Source of the DNA: a virus
Strand: one strand, 5' to 3'
IMG/VR virus record: IMGVR_UViG_3300005366_000008
Span: 1-43,097 of that record
DNA length: 43,097 bases
How positions within the stretch are numbered: position 1 is the first letter of the stretch; each line of letters starts with the position of its first letter. Shown piece by piece: positions 21,125 through 28,805 of the stretch. The translations under genes were made by a program, and so were the position numbers. Below the pieces are notes generated by a model. That model made no database searches and had not been told where the DNA came from. It saw nothing but the letters and a program-made list of their open reading frames with translations.

Positions 21125-21763
21125 ATGCAGATGAGTCGCCGAGGCTTCCTCGGGTCTATGATGGCCGCTGCCGTTGCGCCCGCAGTGGTCAAGGCCGAGA
21201 GCCTCATGAAGATCGTGCAGCCCAAGATCGTGGCGCCTCGTGGCGTCACTCGCTCGATCTTCGTCGTCGACGAGCTTCCGTTCTACAGCATCGACGAGTA
21301 CAAATGGTGCGAGCCGGTGTCGAACCCGAACATGATCCACGGGTTGCGTCCTGGCGACATGGTGACCATCCACTCGCGTGAACACGACCCAACGTTCTCG
21401 GTGGACCACGCGTTCGGGAGCAAGCGCGAGTCGATCTACCGCATTGTCCGCGACGGCCGCGACATGCCTCTCTCGGAGGTCGATACCTACGCGTACCCGC
21501 GGGACCTCTACCCCGAGGAGTCCTTCGACTTCAGCGACATCCAGATCAAGCGTGTCGACGTCACGCAGGAGCTCGGCGAGAAGATTGCCGACCAGCTGTA
21601 CCTTACCGCGAACCGCGAAGGGTTCATGCGCAGGTACATGCGGCTCGCCGAGGCGGAGAAGCGACAGGCCGAGAAAGTGCGGTCGGTCGCGGCGAGCCGT
21701 GTGGAGGCCCCGCGAGTCCTCGGCAAGCCGATCACCGTTCGCTGGGAAGCCCTCGGCTTCTAA
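21125..21763 (+). CDS. Tat-leader protein 1, 212 aa
   Basis: The N-terminus MQMSRRGFLGSMMAAAVAPA has a twin-arginine motif (SRRGFLG), a hydrophobic stretch and a VKA cleavage-like site, so export by the Tat pathway is predicted. ESLMKIVQPKIVAP follows and is shared with the next gene. The mature part is mixed alpha/beta with a charged C-terminal helix (RLAEAEKRQAEKVRSVAASR). First of three tandem paralogues. AGGAGA precedes the ATG at 21125; ATG 21131 is an alternative. Confidence 0.75.
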   Translation: MQMSRRGFLGSMMAAAVAPAVVKAESLMKIVQPKIVAPRGVTRSIFVVDELPFYSIDEYKWCEPVSNPNMIHGLRPGDMVTIHSREHDPTFSVDHAFGSKRESIYRIVRDGRDMPLSEVDTYAYPRDLYPEESFDFSDIQIKRVDVTQELGEKIADQLYLTANREGFMRRYMRLAEAEKRQAEKVRSVAASRVEAPRVLGKPITVRWEALGF

Positions 21764-21776
21764 GCAACTCATCACT

Positions 21777-21809
21777 AGCCCTATCGGTTCACGCTGATGG
21801 GGCTTTTTT
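21777..21809 (+). terminator. Rho-independent terminator
   Basis: AGCCCTATC pairs with GATGGGGCT (9 bp including one G-U) around a 10-base loop and is followed by six T. It separates Tat-leader gene 1 from gene 2, although gene 2 follows closely, so read-through or a further promoter is needed. Confidence 0.9.
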
Positions 21810-21841
21810 GTACCCCTACCAAACCTGACAAGGAGATCGTA

Positions 21842-22426
21842 ATGAACCTCAGTCGCCGTGGTTTCCTCGGAGCCATCCTCGCAGCCGGTGCTGCGCCTGC
21901 CATCGTGAAGGCCGAGAGCCTCATGAAGATCGTGGTGCCGAAGCACGTCGCCGATGGTCAGTTCCTCGTCATGACCGGTTACCGGTTCGGTAACGGTGAT
22001 CGTGAGCAGATGGAAGGCCGGATCCAACGGGGCCACAAGTACGAGCACCTCTGGGTTGAAGATGATGGCCGGCCCTCCGGCTGGATCAGCACCGACACCG
22101 AGATCGAGTTCACGTGGCGCGACGGGCAGATCGTCGAGACCAGCATGGTCAACCCGGACGACGTGCGGCAGATCAAGAACCAGATGTACGATGCCTACAG
22201 CTCTGGCGAGACGTTCAACGACGTGGCGGCACGCGCGCGGTCCGGTGGCAAGAGCTGGGTTGCCTACGAGATCGACAAGTCCTCCGTGCTCGTCGGCCGG
22301 AAAGAAACGCAGCCGCTGTTCATCGCCGCTCGACGTGGCCCGCAGCAGGCCAAGCGCGTGCCTGTCCGCCCTAAGAGCACCATGGAGCAGTTCATGGATG
22401 CGATCAACATGAAGATCCGGAGCTGA
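21842..22426 (+). CDS. Tat-leader protein 2, 194 aa
   Basis: AAGGAG lies about nine bases before the ATG at 21842; a longer upstream frame would translate the terminator and is rejected. The leader MNLSRRGFLGAILAAGAAPA, then IVKAESLMKIVVPK, is nearly the same as in protein 1. The mature part differs and contains WISTDTEIEFTWRDGQIVET. It is probably exported, folded, to the periplasm. Function unknown. Confidence 0.75.
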   Translation: MNLSRRGFLGAILAAGAAPAIVKAESLMKIVVPKHVADGQFLVMTGYRFGNGDREQMEGRIQRGHKYEHLWVEDDGRPSGWISTDTEIEFTWRDGQIVETSMVNPDDVRQIKNQMYDAYSSGETFNDVAARARSGGKSWVAYEIDKSSVLVGRKETQPLFIAARRGPQQAKRVPVRPKSTMEQFMDAINMKIRS

Positions 22427-22428
22427 TC

Positions 22429-22980
22429 ATGGAAATCCGTCGTCGCTCTTTCCTCGCAGGCATCCTCGGTGCCTGCGTTGCCCCTTCGATCGTCCGCGCA
22501 TCGAGCCTGATGCCGTCGAAGATCGTCCTTCCAGGTACCTGCGCAGGCACGTTCAACAAGGTCACGGTCGATGCGTGTGGACGTATCTCGTCCAATCTGG
22601 CAGGCAAGATTCTGGAGATTCAGGAGGACGGGCAGCCAGCATGGGTCGACTGGAAGGTCAGTCAGACAGTCGAGTCGCAGATCACGACTGACAGGTGGTA
22701 CACGCCGCCCGAGCGCGTGATCCAGGCTCGTCCGTTCATCCCTGCCGACGAGCTGAACAAGCCGGTGGAGGACTTCTGGTCCTTCAAGGAGATCGGTGAT
22801 CCCGAGACCGCGCGCAAGTTCGAGGTCCTCGGGATCAACAAGTCGTTCATCAGCGGTGATCCGCAGTGGTCCTCCAGGGAACAGATGATGCACGAGTTCA
22901 ACCGCACGGCTCGTGAGATCCAGCGGGAGATCGACGCAGGTCGCATGCCTGCGTTCAAGCGTTGGTTGCAAGGAGCCTGA
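22429..22980 (+). CDS. Tat-leader protein 3, 183 aa
   Basis: It starts two bases after the previous stop. The leader MEIRRRSFLAGILGACVAPS, followed by IVRASSLMPSKIVLPG, has the same plan as the two upstream paralogues. The mature part contains CAGTFNKVTVDACG and a helical C-terminus. Three diverged mature domains behind one conserved leader suggest duplication with selection on the exported part. Confidence 0.75.
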   Translation: MEIRRRSFLAGILGACVAPSIVRASSLMPSKIVLPGTCAGTFNKVTVDACGRISSNLAGKILEIQEDGQPAWVDWKVSQTVESQITTDRWYTPPERVIQARPFIPADELNKPVEDFWSFKEIGDPETARKFEVLGINKSFISGDPQWSSREQMMHEFNRTAREIQREIDAGRMPAFKRWLQGA

Positions 22981-22981
22981 C

Positions 22982-23539
22982 ATGGAGATCGTGAAGATCA
23001 AGCATGGGATGGGCCCGAAGGGCCTGGCGGTCATGCGTGTCACGCAGGACGAGGCACGCACGCTGGGCAAGCAACTCATGGATGCCGCCGCTTGGGCAGC
23101 CGAGGGCAACAGCGGACTCTACATCGCCGCAGGTGAGGTCCAGTACGACGATCGGCCTGTGGCAGTTCGGGTTCTCTCGGACGGTGAAGAGCCAGGGTAC
23201 GACAACATGGTGATCGTCCAGACCTCGAAACGCCTTGACCTGGAGTTCCCGGAGCGCCCGCTCGACCAGTCGTCCGAGGATTACGTGATGGCCTGCGTCG
23301 AACAGATCGTCCGCAACAACCTCGGTTGCAGCGCCGTGGTATCCCTCACGTTTGCCATCGTCGGGCAGATGCACCAGCTCAGCCTCACGTTCCGGCTCCC
23401 GTCTGCCATCGGTGATGCTGGCATCAGCTGGTACCTCGAGGTCCTTCGCAAAGGACTGACGGACGACAGCGACCGCAACATCCATCGCCTCGACTCCAAG
23501 ACCGTCCTCAGCCACGTCATCGGCTACTCGATGCGCTGA
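22982..23539 (+). CDS. Hypothetical protein, 185 aa
   Basis: AAGGAG precedes the ATG at 22982. The mixed alpha/beta, soluble product contains ARTLGKQLMDAAAWAAEG, and SAVVSLTFAIVGQMHQLSLT as a long beta region. There is no leader, unlike its three upstream neighbours. Its stop touches the promoter-like motif at 23539. Unrecognised. Confidence 0.7.
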   Translation: MEIVKIKHGMGPKGLAVMRVTQDEARTLGKQLMDAAAWAAEGNSGLYIAAGEVQYDDRPVAVRVLSDGEEPGYDNMVIVQTSKRLDLEFPERPLDQSSEDYVMACVEQIVRNNLGCSAVVSLTFAIVGQMHQLSLTFRLPSAIGDAGISWYLEVLRKGLTDDSDRNIHRLDSKTVLSHVIGYSMR

Positions 23540-23554
23540 ACTGTAAAGACCTAC
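23539..23554 (+). promoter_or_regulatory. Promoter-like motif AACTGTAAAGACCTAC
   Basis: This copy begins at the last base of the preceding stop codon and lies 47 bases before the glycosyltransferase start at 23586. Thirteen of 16 bases match the copies at 11917 and 25446. It probably starts the 23.6-25.4 kb gene block. Confidence 0.6.
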
Positions 23555-23585
23555 TGTCACAACCCCAAACTCAACACAGACCACC

Positions 23586-24377
23586 ATGATCACCGCAGAC
23601 CAAGTCTCCGAGAACTACCCCTTGTCGAAGGCCGACCGTATCAACTACGCACTGCGCACGATGAGCAGCCGCGCCTTCTACTCGGTCGTCGCCACGGTGC
23701 TCCGTGACCGCGGCATCCTCAGCGTCGTCCGCATGGGCGACGGCGAGCGCCAGTTGTTCGTCGAGTCGATCCGTGCGCGGGCACTCAAGGAGTACGACTC
23801 CGTCGTCGGCCACTTCGAGCCCAAGTGGCACGAGCGCATGGGCACCGCCGGTATCACGTACCGGACGCTCCACGACCGCATGTCCCAGGCCATCATGAAG
23901 TGCGGCTACTTCGGGCCCAACGTCAACGGCCTCGACCAGGCTGGCTACAGCGTCTACCCCTGGTACAAGCTCCACGGCACCAACCAAGGCCTGGTCGACA
24001 ACTTCTTCGTGAACGACTGGACGCTGGAGCAGCGGACGGCCCTGCTGAAGTCGGCAAAGAACGTGCTGGTGCTCCATCGGAACCCGGTGACGGCCAATAC
24101 GTTCGCCAAGCGCGCACGCGCCTACCTGGACGTCGGCATCCGCCACATCCCGCTGTCGAACTGGGACCAGGCCGAGAAGGTCGTCGAGCAGTGCGCCGCC
24201 TGGGACTACCCGCTGGTGCTGGTCTCCGCTGGCCCGGCCACCAAGTGGATCATCCCGGAGATCGCCGCGCAAGGTCCCGGCCGCGTCGTCCTCGACTTGG
24301 GCAACGCGATGGACCACTGGCTGCTCCTCGAGCTCTACAAGGCCGACCCGACCAAGCTGGACGGGGCAGCCAAGTGA
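23586..24377 (+). CDS. GT-D-fold glycosyltransferase-like protein, 263 aa
   Basis: SVVRMGDGERQLF (46-58) carries the R-x-GDGE signature of GT-D fold enzymes (DUF1792 type), where the Asp-x-Glu pair binds metal and sugar nucleotide. The later order also fits: KNVLVLHRNP, PLVLVSAGPATKWIIPEIA, then RVVLDLGNAMDHW. Bacterial members add sugars to cell-surface glycans or glycoproteins; a phage one might modify host surface, virion or DNA. No clear ribosome binding site precedes the ATG at 23586. Confidence 0.7.
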   Translation: MITADQVSENYPLSKADRINYALRTMSSRAFYSVVATVLRDRGILSVVRMGDGERQLFVESIRARALKEYDSVVGHFEPKWHERMGTAGITYRTLHDRMSQAIMKCGYFGPNVNGLDQAGYSVYPWYKLHGTNQGLVDNFFVNDWTLEQRTALLKSAKNVLVLHRNPVTANTFAKRARAYLDVGIRHIPLSNWDQAEKVVEQCAAWDYPLVLVSAGPATKWIIPEIAAQGPGRVVLDLGNAMDHWLLLELYKADPTKLDGAAK

Positions 24378-24775
24378 CCACCGAGATCCAGCACACCAAC
24401 CTGTTCTGGGAGCGTGGCAATCGTGGACCTCATCCGTTCACGGACCTCTCCCAGCTCAAGGAGCTGCCGATTCTCCAGGCCTATTCGGCGATGCCGAAGT
24501 TCGTGGGCTTCGCCTTCGAGCACGACGCCGACAACGAAGTCTGGTGGACGATGGCGCTGTTCGACCGTGGCTTCGAGTGGTACGTGATCGGCCACACGGA
24601 CCAGAAGGTCGACGGCCTCCCGGAGTGGGACAAGGGTCGCTACCAGGTCAAGACGCCTGGCGGCGGCGTCCTGCTCGTCAACGGTGCAGACGTCGCCTCG
24701 TCGGTCGGCAACATCGTCGTCCTCAAGGACGGCCGTCAGTGCGTGAAGGTTCCCCGCAAGAAGGAAGAGCTATGA
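24374..24775 (+). CDS. Hypothetical protein, 133 aa
   Basis: The start is GTG 24374, overlapping the glycosyltransferase stop as GTGA. The protein looks beta-rich with many aromatic residues (NEVWWTMALFDRGFEWYVIG) and a Gly-rich turn (TPGGGVLLVNG). No recognised domain. Co-translated with the glycosyltransferase. Confidence 0.65.
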   Translation: MTTEIQHTNLFWERGNRGPHPFTDLSQLKELPILQAYSAMPKFVGFAFEHDADNEVWWTMALFDRGFEWYVIGHTDQKVDGLPEWDKGRYQVKTPGGGVLLVNGADVASSVGNIVVLKDGRQCVKVPRKKEEL

Positions 24776-25203
24776 GCGGCGTGCTCCATGTCCCGTACAA
24801 GGAGCCACCCGCACGGTTGACCGCAACGGCCCGCAGTCGCACCCTCGAAGCCCACTACCAGGGCTTCCTGGCGGTCAATCGCAGCAACGACCGCTACGAC
24901 GAGTACCCACTGGTCGAAGAGGAGACGGTCGCTGACCTCGTGCTCTACGTCGGTCTCCGAGAGACCCTCGCCTTCTGGGAACTCAAGCAGTGCGCGCGGC
25001 GTGTTCGCCGACTCACCAAGGGCGCCATCGGGTTCTCGCAGGCCATTGAGCTCCTGTCGAAGGCCCTGGGCTATCGCACCTACGCGGCGCTCTGCCATTT
25101 CAACCCTGCGAAGAAGATCGCACGCTCCTGCCGCACCGGACCTCCGGTCCAGTTCTCGATGGAGCTGATCACCAACCACGGACGACGAAAGGCCCGCGAA
25201 TGA
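24772..25203 (+). CDS. Hypothetical protein, 143 aa
   Basis: AAGGAAGAG precedes the ATG at 24772 with a 4-base overlap. The C-terminal part has IELLSKALGYRTYAALCHFN, a helix pattern common in small phage and plasmid proteins (ALGF/Y-x-x-W/Y-x-x-L). The rest is polar. The overlap with the next gene is also ATGA. Function unknown. Confidence 0.65.
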   Translation: MSGVLHVPYKEPPARLTATARSRTLEAHYQGFLAVNRSNDRYDEYPLVEEETVADLVLYVGLRETLAFWELKQCARRVRRLTKGAIGFSQAIELLSKALGYRTYAALCHFNPAKKIARSCRTGPPVQFSMELITNHGRRKARE

Positions 25204-25418
25204 GCGGCTTCAAGTACGAAGTGAACTACGGGTGCGGTACTGGCCCGATGCACGTGAACGACCAGGTGCCGAAGCTGACGCACAAGCTTCGCCACTGCGA
25301 TTACCACGGCGAACTCGTGGACCCCGGAGGTGGGATCCAGCGGACTGCTACGAAGTGGGCGTGCGCCAAGTGCTGGCGACTCCTGCGACAGGGCAGTCCG
25401 ATCAAGAAGGCCGCCTGA
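25200..25418 (+). CDS. Small Cys/His protein, probable zinc finger, 72 aa
   Basis: ATGA overlap sets the start at 25200. Metal ligands are spread as CG, HCDYHG, then WACAKCW: a CxxH or HCxxH pair followed by CxxC, consistent with one zinc site. It ends in a basic tail (GSPIKKAA). Size suggests a single small zinc-binding domain. Confidence 0.6.
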   Translation: MSGFKYEVNYGCGTGPMHVNDQVPKLTHKLRHCDYHGELVDPGGGIQRTATKWACAKCWRLLRQGSPIKKAA

Positions 25419-25445
25419 CCTCACGCCGAAACGGGCAAAACGGAA

Positions 25446-25461
25446 AACTGTAAAGACCAAG
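25446..25461 (+). promoter_or_regulatory. Promoter-like motif AACTGTAAAGACCAAG
   Basis: Identical over 16 bases to the copy at 11917. It lies 84 bases before the ATG at 25530, with a GCAGC/GCTGC hairpin inside GTGT/ACAC in between (about 25461-25495). Inferred promoter for the acidic protein gene at 25530. Confidence 0.6.
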
Positions 25462-25529
25462 TGTCCAGGCAGCCGCGAAGCTGCGCGGCACACTGACCAC
25501 CACAAACTCTTTTGACGAGGTTCAAAGAC

Positions 25530-26576
25530 ATGATCGACGCAGCAACGCTGGAGATGCTGGTTCCCGGTTCCATCTGGGTGCGCAAGACCAAGAACGGCGA
25601 GGTCCCGGTGACGGTCCTCCTGATCACCAACGAAGGGCTCCCCGAGCACGTGCTCGAAGACCACCCGCAGCAGGCCGTGTTCCTGACGCAGAGCCTGAAG
25701 GTCCAGTCGATGGACCTGGAGACCTTCCTGAAGAACCGTTCGTACGCGTCCATGGACACGGAGCGCGAGACCCTGCTGAAGGCCCTGACGTCCGAGATCG
25801 CCGACGCCGAAGACGAAGTGGACGTCGCCGACATCGACAACATCCAGCTGCCCGATGACCTGACCGCCGGCCACATCGGCGCCGACGACGAAACGGACGG
25901 CAAGGACTCGCAAGGCTCGGTCAGCGACGAAGTGATCAACCTGAACGCCGTGGGCGTCGGCACCGATCGCGACTACGGCATCGGCAGCGGCGACGACGGC
26001 AACGTCGTCAGCGACAACAAGTTCTACGAGTCGCCGGAAGCCTACGACGGCCCGACGTTCGAGATCGCGATCGACAACCCGCTGGCGGCCCAGCTGGCTG
26101 CCTCGTTCGTCAGCTACACCGAAGGCCCGGTCTTCGCCGGCCCGCTGGAAGGCGACACGCTGCTGACCCTGCGGTTCCTGCTGGGCGAGCGCCTGACTAT
26201 CGACAACCTGCGCGACGTGTTCGCCGTCGGCGGCGCCAACGAGATCTCGAGCTTCGCCATCAACTCGGACGTCGAGACGACGGACGTGCAGATCGACAAC
26301 TACGTCAACGTGAACCTCGAGGTCACGCACTTCGGCGGCAAGCGCCAGCAGTTCGGCCTGGTACAGGTCACGAGCCGTGGCAACCTGCGCCCGTCGGCGG
26401 TGTCGAACGAGGTCCAGCAGGTCCTGAAGCAGGAGCCGGTGGCCGAGGTCAAGGAAGAGCAGACCGTCGACCTGACGGCGCTGCCTGCCGAGGTGGCCAC
26501 GCCGGTCGAAGTGAAGGTCGAGACGCCTCCCGTCGCGCCTTCGCCGTCCAACACGCTGAACGTGACGACCGCCTGA
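25530..26576 (+). CDS. Acidic hypothetical protein, 348 aa
   Basis: I choose ATG 25530, after GACGAGG; a TTG 18 bases upstream is possible. Residues about 95-175 are Asp/Glu-rich with no long hydrophobic stretch (EDEVDVADIDNIQLPDD). Residues 185-300 look like a beta-sandwich domain. The C-terminus is Pro/Val/Glu-rich and probably disordered. It has its own promoter motif and terminator, so it is probably a separate, strongly made protein. No family recognised. Confidence 0.75.
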   Translation: MIDAATLEMLVPGSIWVRKTKNGEVPVTVLLITNEGLPEHVLEDHPQQAVFLTQSLKVQSMDLETFLKNRSYASMDTERETLLKALTSEIADAEDEVDVADIDNIQLPDDLTAGHIGADDETDGKDSQGSVSDEVINLNAVGVGTDRDYGIGSGDDGNVVSDNKFYESPEAYDGPTFEIAIDNPLAAQLAASFVSYTEGPVFAGPLEGDTLLTLRFLLGERLTIDNLRDVFAVGGANEISSFAINSDVETTDVQIDNYVNVNLEVTHFGGKRQQFGLVQVTSRGNLRPSAVSNEVQQVLKQEPVAEVKEEQTVDLTALPAEVATPVEVKVETPPVAPSPSNTLNVTTA

Positions 26577-26631
26577 CCTGATCTGCCTGGACACGAACCT
26601 GAAAGGCTACACCGCGTAGCCTGGTTCTCCC

Positions 26632-26659
26632 GAAGGGGCCCTACGGGGCCCCTTCTCGC
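26632..26659 (+). terminator. Rho-independent terminator
   Basis: GAAGGGGCCC pairs perfectly with GGGCCCCTTC around a short TACG loop, ending the monocistronic unit at 25530. A second hairpin, AGGCTAC/GTAGCCT (26603-26621), lies just upstream. The T-run is weak but the stem is very strong. Confidence 0.75.
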
Positions 26660-26694
26660 ATTTCCGCGCCAAATTCCGCCATCTGGGCCCCAAA

Positions 26695-27723
26695 ATGCCG
26701 ACCAAAAACGACTTCATCATCGGAAAGCTCCGCACAGCCGAGTCCTTCGACCTCTTCCTCGGCCGCGTCACGGCCGTCAACGCCGGGATCATCAGCGGCT
26801 ACAAGGAGAAGAACAGCCACCTGATCAAGCTCCGCCAGGAGTTCGAGATCCCGCTGAAGGACGTTCTGCTCGACCTGGGCCAGAACCCGCACCCGGGTGT
26901 GGTCCACAAGTTCGACGTGTCGCACCTCTACACCGGCCACAAGAAGACCCACGAGTTCTTCGGCGACATCTACTTCTTCTACAAGCCGTCTAAGGACGTG
27001 GGCAAGCTCCTGATGGACGCCTTCGACAAGGCCCAGCAGATCCTCGAACGGCTGAAGCTGCCGAGCCCGGCGGACTCCACGCTGTGGGAGGTCAACTGCA
27101 AGGAGGCCAAGGCCGGTGGCAAGTACAGCGGGTACTTCAAGCCGTCGAAGGATCTGGCGAAGATGCCCCACCAGTTCTCGATCAAGCCGGAGTCGATGCC
27201 GGCGACCCTGATGACGTTCGTCTACGTGATCATCCACGAGTACGCGCACTGGTTCCACCACGAGTTCATGCAAGGGCCCAAGGTCAACGCGCGGTGGATC
27301 AAGCTGTTCAACACGTCGATCAAGCCCATGACGATCGACAAGGGCCTGTCGAAGGCCATCCTGGAGCGGCTGCTGGGCGGCGAAGAGCGCCCGCAGGACT
27401 TCCGCAGCGGCCTCGACGAGGACGAGCGCAACGCCTTCAACTGGATCATCAGGACGATCCACCAGGAGCACGCGATTGGCCTGAAGGAGCTGAACACGCT
27501 GTTCGAGGCGGACCAGAAGGACGAGATCGAGGCGCTGTGGCCGAAGCGCAACCTGCTGAAGAAGGACCTGAAGCCGGTCGTCTCCGAGTACGCGTGCAAG
27601 AACTACCACGAGCTGTGGGCCGAGGCGTTCAGTCTCCACTACGCGAAGATCCAGAAGGTGCCGCAGGGCATCGTGGAGCTCATGGAGAAGACGATCCAGC
27701 ACGCGCTCCGCATGCAAGGTTAG
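26695..27723 (+). CDS. HExxH zinc metallopeptidase-like protein, 342 aa
   Basis: TFVYVIIHEYAHWFHHE carries HExxH at 181-185 (E182 catalytic). About 120 residues later, NYHELWAEAF supplies candidate third ligands (E306, E310), as in gluzincins. The N-terminal 150 residues are mixed and Lys-rich. No signal peptide, so it acts in the cytoplasm or virion. It might cleave host factors, process capsid, or be a toxin-like effector. Start choice is weak: no good ribosome binding site before ATG 26695. Confidence 0.7.
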   Translation: MPTKNDFIIGKLRTAESFDLFLGRVTAVNAGIISGYKEKNSHLIKLRQEFEIPLKDVLLDLGQNPHPGVVHKFDVSHLYTGHKKTHEFFGDIYFFYKPSKDVGKLLMDAFDKAQQILERLKLPSPADSTLWEVNCKEAKAGGKYSGYFKPSKDLAKMPHQFSIKPESMPATLMTFVYVIIHEYAHWFHHEFMQGPKVNARWIKLFNTSIKPMTIDKGLSKAILERLLGGEERPQDFRSGLDEDERNAFNWIIRTIHQEHAIGLKELNTLFEADQKDEIEALWPKRNLLKKDLKPVVSEYACKNYHELWAEAFSLHYAKIQKVPQGIVELMEKTIQHALRMQG

Positions 27724-27727
27724 CGTC

Positions 27728-27955
27728 ATGAGCGACAACTTTATGACGCCCACAGAGCGTGCGCTTCTCGTGAAGAGTGGCGAACTCTGGAATGACTTCT
27801 GCAGGCTCCCTGGTAGTGCACCGTCAGACGTGGATGATTTCTACTGCGCGCTCCATGCCCTCCAGAGGATCATTGCCATGCGCGGTGCACGAAGGGCCGC
27901 GCCTGAACTTTTCACTCAGCACGAGAAACCCCTGATTAGGGAGCAAGGCTCATGA
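27728..27955 (+). CDS. Small hypothetical protein, 75 aa
   Basis: The start is ATG 27728, four bases after the protease stop. The helical product contains ALHALQRIIAMRGARRAA and ends at the next ATG by overlap. Not recognised. The sequence CAACTTTATGA at 27736 inside it resembles the AATTTTATGG motif elsewhere, but this may be chance. Confidence 0.6.
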   Translation: MSDNFMTPTERALLVKSGELWNDFCRLPGSAPSDVDDFYCALHALQRIIAMRGARRAAPELFTQHEKPLIREQGS

Positions 27956-28386
27956 TGATCGCACTCTTCGACATCGACGGCTGCTGCGCTGACTCCAGCG
28001 AGCGCCACAAGCACCTCAAGACGGACGAGGATCTGTACTTCTCGCTCCACCACACCGACAAGCCGATCGAGCAGGGCGTCCTGATCTACGGGCTGCTCAT
28101 GGACGTCCCAAAGCTCCGCAAGGTCTTCATCACCGGTCGCGGTGCGGAACAGCGCGAGACCACCGAGCTCCTGCTGGCCGAGATGTTCCCTGACTGCGAG
28201 TACGAGCTGCTGATGCGAGCCACTGGCGATCGTCGACCTGCTGAGATCGTCAAGCGGGAGCTCATGGAGCTCAACGACATCGACCCGGACGACGTGCTGA
28301 TCGCGTTCGACGACGATGCCGACGTGATCGCCATGTATCGGTCGCTGGGCATCACGGCCTACCAGACCGCTGACCAGGGGTACTGA
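27952..28386 (+). CDS. HAD-family 3'-phosphatase, PNKP-like, 144 aa
   Basis: The HAD motifs are complete: FDIDGC (D7, D9), FITGRG (T61), K101 within RPAEIVKREL, and AFDDDADV (D120-D122). The stretch LLMRATGDRRPAEIVKREL closely follows the phosphatase domain of T4 polynucleotide kinase, which removes 3'-phosphates from nucleic-acid breaks. The kinase domain is absent. It could heal RNA or DNA ends, for example tRNAs cut by host nucleases. GGGAG precedes the ATG at 27952. Confidence 0.75.
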   Translation: MMIALFDIDGCCADSSERHKHLKTDEDLYFSLHHTDKPIEQGVLIYGLLMDVPKLRKVFITGRGAEQRETTELLLAEMFPDCEYELLMRATGDRRPAEIVKRELMELNDIDPDDVLIAFDDDADVIAMYRSLGITAYQTADQGY

Positions 28387-28388
28387 TC

Positions 28389-28805
28389 ATGATGAAGCTC
28401 GGTGAGCTGGTGCGCCGTAGCGAGCCGCTGCGGAAAATCAACTCGAAGCTGGTGCGCCTCGTCGGCTACAAGACCGGGGTCGACCGCAACGAGATCCCCA
28501 CCGTGGTCTGCAAGACCTGGACACCCCTCGAGTACATCATCGGGAACAAGATCAGGCGCTCGGCTGACCAGAACAAGTACACCTCGTCGATCAAGTTCCT
28601 CGACCGGAAGTACAACATCAAGTGCTCGTGCTCCTGCCCGGACTTCATGTACAGGTGGGAGTGGGCGAACAACCAGGTGGGCGCCGCCGACATCATCTTC
28701 GGCAACGGCGACCCGCCGGACATCCAGAACCCAGGGCATGTGCCTGGCATGTGCAAGCACCTGCTGCGGCTGCGTACCGAGATCAAGAGGAGGCACGGTG
28801 TATGA
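28389..28805 (+). CDS. SWIM-type zinc-finger protein, 138 aa
   Basis: CSCSCPDF (79-86) and MCKHLL (121-126) give the CxCx(n)CxH pattern of SWIM fingers with a 38-residue insert. SWIM domains bind DNA or protein in many nucleic-acid enzymes. The N-terminal half is basic. It starts two bases after the phosphatase stop, suggesting a related task. Confidence 0.65.
   Translation: MMKLGELVRRSEPLRKINSKLVRLVGYKTGVDRNEIPTVVCKTWTPLEYIIGNKIRRSADQNKYTSSIKFLDRKYNIKCSCSCPDFMYRWEWANNQVGAADIIFGNGDPPDIQNPGHVPGMCKHLLRLRTEIKRRHGV

Noticed and set aside
12519-23539. A phage-encoded exosortase to match the PEP-CTERM proteins
   Set aside because: No multi-pass membrane protein with the Cys/Arg/His pattern is present in the window; the only membrane proteins are two-helix and small.
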